The translations under genes were made by a program, and so were the position numbers. A stretch of 64,000 bases of DNA from Deinococcus cellulosilyticus NBRC 106333 = KACC 11606 (lineage in GTDB: Bacteria; Deinococcota; Deinococci; Deinococcales; Deinococcaceae), in assembly GCF_007990775.1 (NCBI RefSeq), contig NZ_BJXB01000001.1, positions 372,001 through 436,000 on the forward strand, given 5' to 3'. Under the pieces are notes generated by a model. That model was given only the letters and a program-made list of their open reading frames with translations, ran no database searches and was not told the origin of the DNA. Positions 34,165 through 41,693 of the stretch are shown here, one piece after another. Numbering within the stretch: the first letter of the stretch is position 1; every line of letters begins with the position of its first letter.

Positions 34165-34483
34165 CTTCTTCTCCTCGCGAGTGACCAATTTTTGCATGAG
34201 GCTTTCTGCTTTCTGCAGTGCAGAAAGGGATGGATGCCTGTTTCAGACAATGGTCGGGGGATTGCCCGAAGCAAATTAATTAGTACTCCTAATGGATGGT
34301 ATAAGGGATGGTTAAAGTTGTCAAATATATTACGCTGACAGAACAAACGCCCTGATCTTCCGGGAAAGTATAATCTGCGACGGTGTTTTTCTGCTGTGAT
34401 GGGTGGAAGACTTGGGGATCACCCTGCATGAAACAGGGGAAATCCCCGAGCAGCCTGCTCTGGAAATTCCCCCTGCAAAAAGA
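34165..34483 (-). other. 319-bp control region upstream of the copper oxidase gene
   Basis: It holds the oxidase promoter and operator (34279-34324), an AT-rich stretch around 34320-34335, and the 3' side of the small minus-strand gene. No further gene was recognised. Confidence 0.5.
34279..34324 (-). promoter_or_regulatory. Promoter and MarR-type operator of the copper oxidase gene
   Basis: On the minus strand, TTGACA (34319-34324), 17 bp and TACCAT (34296-34301) form the promoter. Two bases downstream lies ATTAGGAGTACTAAT (34279-34293), a palindrome with one mismatch. The same core TTAGnACTCCTAA stands at the marR promoter (36316-36330). Confidence 0.7.
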
Positions 34484-34735
34484 TCAGCTTTCTGGCTGAC
34501 TTTCAGTAAAAACCTGCTTCCAGTGGTTGTTTGCCTGTGCGATGGTCTGGAATTCCAGCGCAACCACCTGCGCAGCAATCATCAGTTGCATGGTGTCTTT
34601 TGCATAATCTGGCCTGAGGGCTTTGCGCACCTCAGGATCTGGCTGCATGGCGACGATGCTCTTGCGGGCCAGCATGATTGCAAGCTGTCGGCCCTCTTCC
34701 GGTGTCGCAGTGATCAGGGACAGGGGTTCGGCCAC
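34484..34735 (-). CDS. Small helical hypothetical protein
   Basis: 83 residues with a GTG start at 34735, only six bases after the stop of the secreted-protein gene, so translation is probably coupled. It is predicted to be all-helical (for example EEGRQLAIMLARKSIVAM) with no membrane segment or signal. No family is recognised. It may be an accessory of the preceding protein. Confidence 0.5.
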   Translation of the reverse strand: MAEPLSLITATPEEGRQLAIMLARKSIVAMQPDPEVRKALRPDYAKDTMQLMIAAQVVALEFQTIAQANNHWKQVFTESQPES

Positions 34736-34741
34736 CCTGGA

Positions 34742-35461
34742 TCACTTGCCAATCTTTCCAGGCAGGCTCAGGTTGCCCGAAGCCACATCGAACACATCAA
34801 CCACACAGAGGAGTGGATTGTGAACGCTTTCATTCACACGCAGACCCGCAGTCACCCCATCAAACTGGAAGTCGGTCTTGAACCCCAGTTCCTTGAGGGG
34901 AACTTTCACGGTGACGGTCTTGCTGGAAATCACGGGCTCATAACCAGGGCTGTCGATCAGGATGGGGAGACCGGGCCAGGTGGCAGGCAATCTGGGTTTG
35001 GCCCCCTCGGGGATGTCTTTGACTTTCAGGTTGCCCTTGCCGCAGGCATCATCTGGCACCAGCACCACCCAGTGGCTGTGCCACAGGCCGCCATCGTTGT
35101 CCACCTTGCTGTCTCCGTCTTCATCAAAGAGAGGGGTGTCGTCAAAGTCAGGGTGGCTGGTGACCGCCAGGGCAAGTACCCCCTGATCGGCTTCAAAACC
35201 CACAGTCGAGGAGTTCAGGGTGGTGGGCCAGACGTAGCTGTAAACGCTGCTGCCAGCCAGTTTTCCAGCTCTGGTGGGCTTCAGGCGGCCTGCTCTGTCG
35301 CTGACATCGATCTGGAAGACCAGCTGGGTGCCGCTGTTGGTCACACGGGTGTTCACCAGATCAAAATTGACGTCTTTTGCGTTGCTGGCAGCAGAGGTGA
35401 TGGGGTGGGCCTGGGCGAGAGACAGGGCAAGCAGGGCGGCAACAGAAAGCATTTTTTTCAT
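34742..35461 (-). CDS. Secreted hypothetical protein with an EF-hand-like acidic loop
   Basis: 239 residues from the ATG at 35461 behind AAGGAGA. A signal peptide (MKKMLSVAALLALSLAQA) is followed by a beta-rich protein. FDEDGDSKVDNDGGLWHSHW contains a Ca-binding-like acidic loop and two His residues that might bind metal. Two cysteines are present (DDACGKG, LLCVVD). No family is recognised. It lies between the marR gene and the small helical protein; the oxidase gene follows further downstream. Confidence 0.6.
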   Translation of the reverse strand: MKKMLSVAALLALSLAQAHPITSAASNAKDVNFDLVNTRVTNSGTQLVFQIDVSDRAGRLKPTRAGKLAGSSVYSYVWPTTLNSSTVGFEADQGVLALAVTSHPDFDDTPLFDEDGDSKVDNDGGLWHSHWVVLVPDDACGKGNLKVKDIPEGAKPRLPATWPGLPILIDSPGYEPVISSKTVTVKVPLKELGFKTDFQFDGVTAGLRVNESVHNPLLCVVDVFDVASGNLSLPGKIGK

Positions 35462-35627
35462 GGTGGTTCTCCTTTGAGGTGCGAAAATCCATCCCCCGGC
35501 AGCGTGACCGTTGGCAGAATGGCAGGGTTGTGGGCACACGGGAGGGCTGTCCCGCATGGCCTGAAGTCATGGAGATGTCAAAAGCAAAGCCCCGAAGAGC
35601 CGATCAGGATTTCAGTTGTCTGGGACC

Positions 35628-36245
35628 TCAGCGGAGCACGGGAAGCTCAATGGCCCGGTGGTCCGCGCAATCGATCTGCAACTGGGCAAGCTGGAGTGGG
35701 CCACCCAGAAAATGACAGTGGTGGGCACTCTGGGGATCGTCATACACATTGGGCTGGAAGAAAGCGCAGGTGAAACACATTTGCACCGGGGCAATCTGTC
35801 CCTGCTGCTGCAGCACCTGAATGAGTTTCAGAAGCGTTTGCAGCAAGATGGCCTGCTCGGCAGGTTCCAGGGTTCCCACCGCTTCCATCAGGAAACCTGT
35901 CCACTCTGAGGTTTTTTCGGCTTCCTGCTCCCCCAGTGGGGTGAGGGTCAGCTGCAGCTGGCGGCCATCCAGGGGATGACGGATCTTTTTCACCAGCTGT
36001 TTTTTGACCAGCATGGTGACCGCATCGCTGGTGGTGGCCAGGGTGATGCCCTGCTGAAGGGCCAGCTGGGACAGGGTCAGTCCCTGGGGTTCAGCTTTCA
36101 GTTGCCTCAGGATGTTCCCCTGGGTGGGGGTGAGTTTCTGGGGCGTGGCTCCCTTCCAGGCCTGGGATTTCAGGACCTGGCTGAGTTTGACCAGACCGGT
36201 GATGACTTTGGATTGCAGCGTGGGGTCGATCGGTTCTTCTGGCAT
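35628..36245 (-). CDS. MarR-family regulator with C-terminal Cys/His tail (MarR1)
   Basis: 205 residues. A winged helix (LTLSQLALQQGITLATTSDAVTM, then the wing HPLDGRQLQLTLT) is followed by a tail with MCFTCAFF, HHCHF, GGPLQLAQLQ and DCADH, suggesting a CxxC...C...CxxH metal or redox site. Its promoter has a perfect palindrome at the transcription start, consistent with autorepression. The same palindrome is found at the copper oxidase promoter, so that enzyme is its likely target. Confidence 0.85.
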   Translation of the reverse strand: MPEEPIDPTLQSKVITGLVKLSQVLKSQAWKGATPQKLTPTQGNILRQLKAEPQGLTLSQLALQQGITLATTSDAVTMLVKKQLVKKIRHPLDGRQLQLTLTPLGEQEAEKTSEWTGFLMEAVGTLEPAEQAILLQTLLKLIQVLQQQGQIAPVQMCFTCAFFQPNVYDDPQSAHHCHFLGGPLQLAQLQIDCADHRAIELPVLR

Positions 36246-36315
36246 CTTGCTTCTTCATTTTGACGGGATTGGGCGTGGTTGCAAATACAGCACTTGATGC
36301 TTCAGGTCCTCTCCT

Positions 36316-36359
36316 CTTAGGACTCCTAAGTATTAGTTCAAGGAGGGGGGATCTGTCAA
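36316..36359 (-). promoter_or_regulatory. Promoter and operator of MarR1
   Basis: TTGACA (36354-36359), 18 bp and TAATAC (36330-36335) on the minus strand are followed at once by the perfect palindrome CTTAGGACTCCTAAG (36316-36330; 7-1-7). The architecture equals that of the copper oxidase promoter. Confidence 0.75.
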
Positions 36360-36895
36360 GGGGCCACGTGCTCACGGCAGATTTTGTCCGGGGCAGGATG
36401 CTCCAGTGGAAGCTGAAGCAAAGAGCACCAGCTGCTCTCATCGCTGCGGTGGTACTTGCAGGTGCGGCACACCCCGAATGGCTTGCCTCCCTGCTGCTCA
36501 ATCATCTTGCCCAGCAGCAATTCCAGGGCTTTTTCCACCGAAGCCTGCTCTGGGGGGGCAAGGTGCTCCAGAAGCTGACGGGTTTCCTGCAGATGCTCTG
36601 CCAGAATTGCCTCTCCTGCCCCGGTCAAGTCAAAATGCACGATCCTCCGGTCTTTCAGGTCCATGGAACGGCTCAGGTATCCTTTTTGCTCCAGCAGTTT
36701 CAGGCTCTGGGAAAGGGTGCCCTTGGTGATGCCCAGATACTCGATGATGGCCTGCGGCGTGTTGCTGAAGCGGTTACAGGCACTCAGGTAGTGCAACACC
36801 TCAAAGTGCACCGGATGCAGTCCCGAGGGGTGGGCCCTGCTGTGGTGTCGCATCAGCACACCCAGGCGTTCCATGTAGATCGGGATCGATGACAT
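36356..36895 (-). CDS. MarR-family regulator with C-terminal Cys/His tail (MarR2)
   Basis: 179 residues. A winged helix (NTPQAIIEYLGITKGTLSQSLK, wing DLKDRRIVHFDLT) is followed by the tail VCRTCKYHRSDESSWC and KICREH, the same CxxC...C...CxxH scheme as MarR1. TACTGT lies five bases before the ATG, so the mRNA is probably leaderless. A half-site CGATAC overlaps this -10 box. The divergent thiol-protein gene carries the full palindrome of that half-site, so MarR2 probably controls both. Confidence 0.85.
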   Translation of the reverse strand: MSSIPIYMERLGVLMRHHSRAHPSGLHPVHFEVLHYLSACNRFSNTPQAIIEYLGITKGTLSQSLKLLEQKGYLSRSMDLKDRRIVHFDLTGAGEAILAEHLQETRQLLEHLAPPEQASVEKALELLLGKMIEQQGGKPFGVCRTCKYHRSDESSWCSLLQLPLEHPAPDKICREHVAP

Positions 36896-36922
36896 GCCTT
36901 ACAGTATCGGGTCCAAACCATC

Positions 36923-36972
36923 TTGACAATTCCCCAGCTTGCATTTACCTTGAAATGGTATCGACTCGATAC
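36923..36972 (+). promoter_or_regulatory. Promoter and MarR2-type operator of the thiol protein gene
   Basis: TTGACA (36923-36928), 17 bp and TACCTT (36946-36951) form the promoter. The perfect 7-1-7 palindrome GTATCGACTCGATAC (36958-36972) lies just downstream, as in the two MarR1-type promoters but with a different sequence. A half-site GTATCG sits at 36904-36909 near the divergent marR2 start. Confidence 0.75.
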
Positions 36973-36996
36973 AAATTAAACCTGAAGGAGAAGACC

Positions 36997-37230
36997 ATGA
37001 CCAAAACTGTTTTTTACCATGCCGGATGCCCCGTCTGCGTTGAAGCCGAGCAACAATTCGTCACCGCCCTTGACCCCCAGAAATACCAGGTCGAAGTGGT
37101 TCACCTTGGCGAGCAGAAAAACCGTCTGGTGGAAGCCGAGCAGGCCGGAGTGAAATCTGTTCCTGCCCTGGTGCTCGATGGTCTGCCATTTCACATCAAC
37201 TTTGGCGCAAGTTTGAATGACCTTCGCTGA
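36997..37230 (+). CDS. Small thioredoxin/glutaredoxin-like protein
   Basis: 77 residues. The ATG at 36997 follows AAGGAG. The redox motif CPVC (residues 11-14) and a cis-proline segment VKSVPALVLDG give a thioredoxin fold of glutaredoxin size. It should be a cytoplasmic thiol oxidoreductase. It is divergent from a MarR regulator whose own tail contains cysteines, which suggests control by thiol or electrophile stress. Confidence 0.8.
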   Translation: MTKTVFYHAGCPVCVEAEQQFVTALDPQKYQVEVVHLGEQKNRLVEAEQAGVKSVPALVLDGLPFHINFGASLNDLR

Positions 37231-37287
37231 TTGAAATGCACTTTGATCTGCACTGCAGGTCCTGAGTTCAGGTGAAGACATGGACCC

Positions 37288-37314
37288 GGTCCGGAAGTCT
37301 CCAGCTTCCGGACC
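37288..37314 (+). terminator. Hairpin downstream of the thiol protein gene
   Basis: GGTCCGGAAG and CTTCCGGACC are perfect 10-bp arms with a 7-base loop. A T-run follows only after about 12 bases, so termination is plausible but not classic. Confidence 0.55.
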
Positions 37315-37478
37315 CTGCGGTCCTGATTTTTGCTATATATCTCTATATCAAGTGCAGATCAAGATCTCATTGCTGAAGCATTCAAAAGCATCTGTGCTGT
37401 GCTGACGGCCCGGCCACTTGCTGACTGCCCCTGATCAACCTCACACGTTTTACACCGAGTCCAGACTTATACTGAAAC

Positions 37479-38129
37479 ATGATTCGAATTTTCCGTGAAC
37501 CCATCAATGCCCTGACCCACTGGTTTGGGGCCGGCATGGCAGTGGTCCTCACCATTCTGCTGTGCATATTTGCTTTCAGAGGTGGCGTTCACTGGTGGCC
37601 GTTTCTGGTGTATGGGATCAGCATGATCCTGCTCTACCTCGCCAGTGCCACCCTGCATTCCGTCAAAGCCAGAGACCTGGTGCTGCAATGGCTCACCAAA
37701 CTGGACCACAGCGCCATCTTCATTCTGATTGCAGGTTCTTACACCCCGGTGGCTTACTTTGCCCTGCCTCCAGAGTGGGCAAAGTGGACCCTGATTGCCG
37801 TCTGGAGTGTTGCTGTCGCCGGAGTCATCCTCAAACTCATCACCCTGAACCTGAACCGCTGGCTTTCCACCGGACTGTATCTGGTCATGGGATGGGGAAG
37901 TGTCCTGCTGGTTCCCCACCTGTTTCAGGCCTATTCCTGGCCTCCGGTGATCTGGATTGCTCTGGGAGGACTGTTTTACTCTCTGGGCGCAGTGGTGTAC
38001 GGCACGAAGCGCTTCAACCCGATTCCAGGGGTGTTTGGTTACCACGAGATCTGGCACCTGTTCGTGCTGGCAGGAACGGCAAGCCATGCCACAGCCATGT
38101 TCTACCTCACAGGGTCACAGACCGCCTGA
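37479..38129 (+). CDS. Hemolysin III / PAQR-type membrane protein (TrhA/YqfA family)
   Basis: 216 residues with seven membrane helices. The zinc-site residues of the family are visible: Ser and His in LASATLHS, Asp in KLDHSAIF, and two His in GYHEIWHLFVLAGTASH. Members of this family are linked to membrane fluidity and lipid homeostasis; haemolysis itself is doubtful. TATACT lies five bases before the ATG, giving a leaderless transcript. Confidence 0.88.
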   Translation: MIRIFREPINALTHWFGAGMAVVLTILLCIFAFRGGVHWWPFLVYGISMILLYLASATLHSVKARDLVLQWLTKLDHSAIFILIAGSYTPVAYFALPPEWAKWTLIAVWSVAVAGVILKLITLNLNRWLSTGLYLVMGWGSVLLVPHLFQAYSWPPVIWIALGGLFYSLGAVVYGTKRFNPIPGVFGYHEIWHLFVLAGTASHATAMFYLTGSQTA

Positions 38130-38148
38130 GCCCCAATGTTTACCCTGA

Positions 38149-38175
38149 TCTCTTCCCTGGAAGAGATTTTTTTTG
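38149..38175 (+). terminator. Terminator of the hemolysin III-type gene
   Basis: ATCTCTTC-CCTG-GAAGAGAT followed by a run of seven or more T, 19 bp after the stop codon. Confidence 0.92.
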
Positions 38176-38245
38176 GCCCTGCACAGGCCTGAAAACGCAA
38201 CATGGGCTCCTGAACCTGCATCCACTGTAGCTTTCTTTGCTGATG

Positions 38246-38285
38246 AAGCCTCCTTTTTCCGCAAGGATGAAGGGCAAGGAGGCTT
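38246..38285 (+). promoter_or_regulatory. Leader hairpin that sequesters the ribosome-binding site
   Basis: AAGCCTCCTT (38246-38255) pairs perfectly with AAGGAGGCTT (38276-38285). The right arm contains the complete Shine-Dalgarno sequence of the gene starting at 38288, and TTTT follows it. The element could be a thermosensor, the target of an RNA or protein, or a partial terminator. Confidence 0.65.
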
Positions 38286-38287
38286 TT

Positions 38288-38770
38288 ATGGCTGATGATC
38301 GACAGAATGATCAGGGCAATGATCAAAACAATGATTCCAACTGGGAAGACCGCATGGACCCCAAAGTGGCTGAACATTTCATCGTCACTGGCGATGAAGT
38401 GGACCCGACCTTGCAGGCCCAGCAAGAGCAGGAAGATGGTTCCATTGACCATGGAGGCATGGAGAAACACGATGAGGCCAACGATGTTTCAGACATCACC
38501 GAATCTGAAGAGAGCATCACGGCCAACGCCATCAACTCCATTGTGGACAGTGAATCCGAGCCTGGAGACCAGGTGGACACCCTTTACGACCTCGATGACG
38601 GCAAAGACGACTACCACTGGGAAAAATCGGATGATCCTGCTGTGGCAGGGGATGAGTTTGAGCGCCGTCCCAGCCCCTATTTCCGCAACGATGACACTGC
38701 TCCGGACACCTTCACCGATGACCGGCACCGGGATGACACCTCGCCCGAGAACCAGGTGGAAAAAGAGTAA
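38288..38770 (+). CDS. Highly acidic, probably disordered protein
   Basis: 160 residues from the ATG at 38288; an in-frame ATG at 38267 lies within the hairpin and is less likely. Asp, Glu, Asn and Gln dominate (for example DGKDDYHWEKSDDPAV), with no signal or membrane segment. Such composition fits hydrophilic stress or desiccation-type proteins, or a nucleic-acid mimic, but no family is recognised. Translation is probably gated by the leader hairpin. Confidence 0.65.
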   Translation: MADDRQNDQGNDQNNDSNWEDRMDPKVAEHFIVTGDEVDPTLQAQQEQEDGSIDHGGMEKHDEANDVSDITESEESITANAINSIVDSESEPGDQVDTLYDLDDGKDDYHWEKSDDPAVAGDEFERRPSPYFRNDDTAPDTFTDDRHRDDTSPENQVEKE

Positions 38771-39100
38771 AAGCATCAGCCATCCGCAAGGGTGGCTTTT
38801 TCGTGGATCACCAGATCTGACTTCCGTGAAACCCACTTTGACTGAGGTTGCAGGGACAGGGAAGTTGATCTTCTGTCTGCTGGCCATGACAGCCTGAAAC
38901 TGTAAACCCTCAGAAGGGTCTCTCCTTCTGTTCTGATCCTTCTGTGACAAGACATCGATTTTCCTTTCTGACAAGTGGGTTTTTTCGAAAGCCTGGTCTG
39001 AAATCCCTTCAAGTTCTGTCTATACAATTGCATAGTCATATGAATACATCCAGACTAATTTGGATGAAACACAGTCACAACCCATCACCTGGAGGAAACG
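38771..39100 (+). other. 330-bp intergenic region: terminator and cyanophycinase promoter region
   Basis: A terminator hairpin GCCATCC-GCAA-GGGTGGC with six T lies at 38779-38802. The remainder is the upstream region of the cyanophycinase gene, AT-rich near 39020-39065, with candidate -10 sequences such as TATACA but no clear -35. The ribosome-binding site GGAGG is at 39091-39095. No small gene was seen. Confidence 0.6.
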
Positions 39101-40831
39101 ATGATCAGACACCGTTATGCCATCACCCTTTTGCTGCTTGCCCTGCAACCCGCTTACGCCACCGGAAACCTGTTGATTGTGGGTGGAGGCCTCAGGAACG
39201 ACAACGCCCCCATCTACAACACCTTCATCGAAAAAGCAGGCGGCAAAGACCAGGCAAAAATCGTCATTTTCCCCACCGCCTCCAGCAGCCTGAGTTCCAG
39301 CAAACGCTTCAAGGCAGACCTTGAAGCCCGGGGTCTGAAGCCAGAGAACGTGGTTGTTCTGGACCTCACCACCAGGAATTTTGAGACCCAGAACAAAAAC
39401 CCGGACCTTGTGGGCCAGATTGACGCTGCAACTGGCGTGTGGTTTGTCGGGGGAGACCAGGCCCGCATTGCAAAAGCCCTGATCAACAAAGACGGGACCG
39501 ACAGTCCAGCCCTGAGCGCTGTGAAAAAGCTCTACCTGAATCGGGATGGGGTCATTGGAGGGACCAGTGCAGGAGCCAGCATCCAGAGTGCCCTGATGCC
39601 TTCTTCTTTTGGGATTCCCATGGACACACTGGATTATGGAATCGCTCCCAGACTGGACATGCGCGGGGTCAACATCTCCAGAGGACTGGGCTTTTTCACG
39701 GCTGGCATTGTGGACCAGCATTTCAACACCTATGACGGCAGACATGCCCGCATGGCCCGCTACCTGATCGAAACAAAAACACCTTACGGTTACGGCATCG
39801 AGGAGAACACCGCCATGCTGGTGGGTCCAGACGGCAAAATCAACGTGCTTGGTTTCAGTGGCGTCACCCTCATGGACGCCAGCAAAGCCACCCTGAAAGA
39901 CGCTGCTCTGGGCGTCACCATCAACAACATCGACCTGACCTACCTGCAGACTGGGGACAGTTATGATCCAGCCACCAAAACGGTCACCATCAATGCAGCA
40001 AAATCCCTGATTGCTCCGGGCGACGAATACGGCAACGGCAACCGTCTGGTGACGGACCTGAGCCAGCCCAACGCCATCACGCAACTGATCACCTACGGAC
40101 TGGTGGACAACACCGCAACACAGGCAAAGGGCCTCTTTCTGCGCTACAACGGCAATTACAGTTACGGATATGAAGTGACGTTCAGCAAAACACCCGAAAC
40201 CCAGGGTTTCTATGGCAGTGTGGCCGGAGTGGATGGCTACGCCTTCAAGCATGTTCGCATGGACCTTGAACCCATCACGGGCAACCGAATGGCACCCGAA
40301 GGTCCAGCAGACCTGAACCGCACGCAGTACCCGACCGAAGTCAGTGCAGTTGCCTTCCGGGGCATCCTCCCACCAGACCAGAATGGCAAATTCAATCCCA
40401 GACTGAAACTGACCCGTGGTGAACTGGCAGGTGCCCTCACCTACCTGACCCTTGCCACACCGGACAAACCTGTGGACCTGACCGATGTGGCAAAGGACAA
40501 TGCTTCCTGGGCTGATATTCAGTCGGCCATCAGCTTCAAATTCATGGCCCCTCAGGGCACGGAATTCATGCCTGATGTCCCCGTCAGCCGCGCAGATTTC
40601 GCGCAGGCCCTGTTCGAGGCCTACGACCTGTACCAGCAGATGGGCTTGAAAGAAGCAGACCTGTCCGTCAGTGATGCCAGCAAAATCGCTGAAGGGCAAC
40701 AGAAAGCAGTGGCTGCCGTGCTTGCTGCAGGCCTGATGATGGATAAAAATGGTCGCTTCGATCCCAAGGGTACCGTGAGCAGGGAAGAGGCTGCCTACAG
40801 CCTTTACCGTCTGGTGGGCTTTCAGTTCTGA
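39101..40831 (+). CDS. Secreted cyanophycinase (peptidase S51) with SLH-like C terminus
   Basis: 576 residues with a signal peptide (MIRHRYAITLLLLALQPAYA). The S51 domain shows the nucleophile elbow GTSAGAS (Ser156) and the motif VWFVGGDQ. Cyanophycinase hydrolyses the storage polymer multi-L-arginyl-poly-L-aspartate to dipeptides. From about residue 405 three S-layer-homology-like stretches follow (FNPRLKLTRGELAGAL, PDVPVSRADFAQALFEA, FDPKGTVSREEAAYSL), which would fix the enzyme to the cell envelope. An extracellular, wall-bound cyanophycinase would let the cell feed on polymer from other organisms. No cyanophycin synthetase is nearby. Confidence 0.87.
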   Translation: MIRHRYAITLLLLALQPAYATGNLLIVGGGLRNDNAPIYNTFIEKAGGKDQAKIVIFPTASSSLSSSKRFKADLEARGLKPENVVVLDLTTRNFETQNKNPDLVGQIDAATGVWFVGGDQARIAKALINKDGTDSPALSAVKKLYLNRDGVIGGTSAGASIQSALMPSSFGIPMDTLDYGIAPRLDMRGVNISRGLGFFTAGIVDQHFNTYDGRHARMARYLIETKTPYGYGIEENTAMLVGPDGKINVLGFSGVTLMDASKATLKDAALGVTINNIDLTYLQTGDSYDPATKTVTINAAKSLIAPGDEYGNGNRLVTDLSQPNAITQLITYGLVDNTATQAKGLFLRYNGNYSYGYEVTFSKTPETQGFYGSVAGVDGYAFKHVRMDLEPITGNRMAPEGPADLNRTQYPTEVSAVAFRGILPPDQNGKFNPRLKLTRGELAGALTYLTLATPDKPVDLTDVAKDNASWADIQSAISFKFMAPQGTEFMPDVPVSRADFAQALFEAYDLYQQMGLKEADLSVSDASKIAEGQQKAVAAVLAAGLMMDKNGRFDPKGTVSREEAAYSLYRLVGFQF

Positions 40832-40843
40832 CCGAACATCAAA

Positions 40844-40872
40844 AAGGGCCAGAGGTTTAACCTCTGGCCCTT
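40844..40872. terminator. Bidirectional terminator
   Basis: AAGGGCCAGAGGTT and its complement AACCTCTGGCCCTT form an almost continuous 29-bp palindrome, with A-run upstream and T-rich downstream. It serves the convergent cyanophycinase and RhiA-like genes. Confidence 0.92.
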
Positions 40873-40883
40873 CTTCTGAAAAT

Positions 40884-41504
40884 TCAGGCTTCTTCAACAG
40901 CTTCCAGCATGAAGTTCGGGGTGACCGTCCAGGACTGGTCCGGGTTCAGGGTCACGGTCATGGAATTCACGTTGGGAGGGAAGTTGATCTGCAGTGGGCT
41001 CAGGCTTTCGGTGACAATGACCTCTCCCTGCTGCATGGTGTTGCTGAACACCAGCCAGTAATCCGGATGGGGGGTGAAGGTGTAGTGCATGTTGGGTCCG
41101 GCCTGCACCAGGAAAGTGGCTGCACCAGACATGCCAATTCCCACGGATGCCGCGCCTGCAGGAACACTGCTGTCTGCCAGAACATTGAAGGCTCCAGGCT
41201 CACCTGCCTGGGTCTGGTTCTGGAAGAAAAAAGCATGGTTCTGCAGGTCATAAGACAGGGTGATCTGGTTCTGTTCAGGGGTCGCAGCGGTGATCTGACC
41301 AACCTCCACCGCCACACCAGGGGTTAGCACTCCTGTCTCTGACCACACAAAATCGTAATCCAGGGTCCAGTTGAACGTGACATTGGTCTGAGGATAGGCG
41401 TACTTTGTCAGCCAGGCCAGGGATTGCGTGTTGGGTTGCTGCTGGAAAATCACAAAGCTTCCGGCCTGCTGGCTGTTGTTGACAATGCGCAACTGGTAAT
41501 TCAT
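40884..41504 (-). CDS. RhiA-like protein
   Basis: 206 residues from the ATG at 41504 behind GGAGGGG. The opening MNYQLRIVNNSQQAGSFVIF and the segment SLAWLTKYAYPQTNVTFNW resemble the Rhizobium RhiA protein family as I remember it. There is no signal peptide. The protein is beta-rich with few charged residues. Its function is unknown. It is monocistronic, ending at a strong shared terminator. Confidence 0.6.
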   Translation of the reverse strand: MNYQLRIVNNSQQAGSFVIFQQQPNTQSLAWLTKYAYPQTNVTFNWTLDYDFVWSETGVLTPGVAVEVGQITAATPEQNQITLSYDLQNHAFFFQNQTQAGEPGAFNVLADSSVPAGAASVGIGMSGAATFLVQAGPNMHYTFTPHPDYWLVFSNTMQQGEVIVTESLSPLQINFPPNVNSMTVTLNPDQSWTVTPNFMLEAVEEA

Positions 41505-41650
41505 GTTTCTTCCCCTCCACATCAACGGTTTCAGACGGAAATGACCCGTCAGGTGATGTCATAGAGACGCTTGATGTTCTTCCATGTTAGGCGTTTGCCC
41601 AGATGTCCAGTACAGGTAAAGTCCTTATAGACAGGAAGTTCAGCACCAAT

Positions 41651-41677
41651 AAAAGACCCCGGATCAATGGTCCGGGG
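41651..41677 (-). terminator. Terminator of the Rieske/FAD oxidoreductase gene
   Basis: CCCCGGA and TCCGGGG arms around a 7-base loop, with TCTTTT following on the minus strand. Confidence 0.8.
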
Positions 41678-41693
41678 AGGGGTTCAGCGGTCT

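Noticed and set aside
34484..35461. Toxin-antitoxin pair
   Set aside because: The larger protein has a signal peptide and the small one no recognisable toxin or DNA-binding motif.
39020..40897. A 625-residue open frame opposite the cyanophycinase gene
   Set aside because: The plus-strand frame has a signal peptide, catalytic motif and ribosome-binding site; the antisense frame has none.
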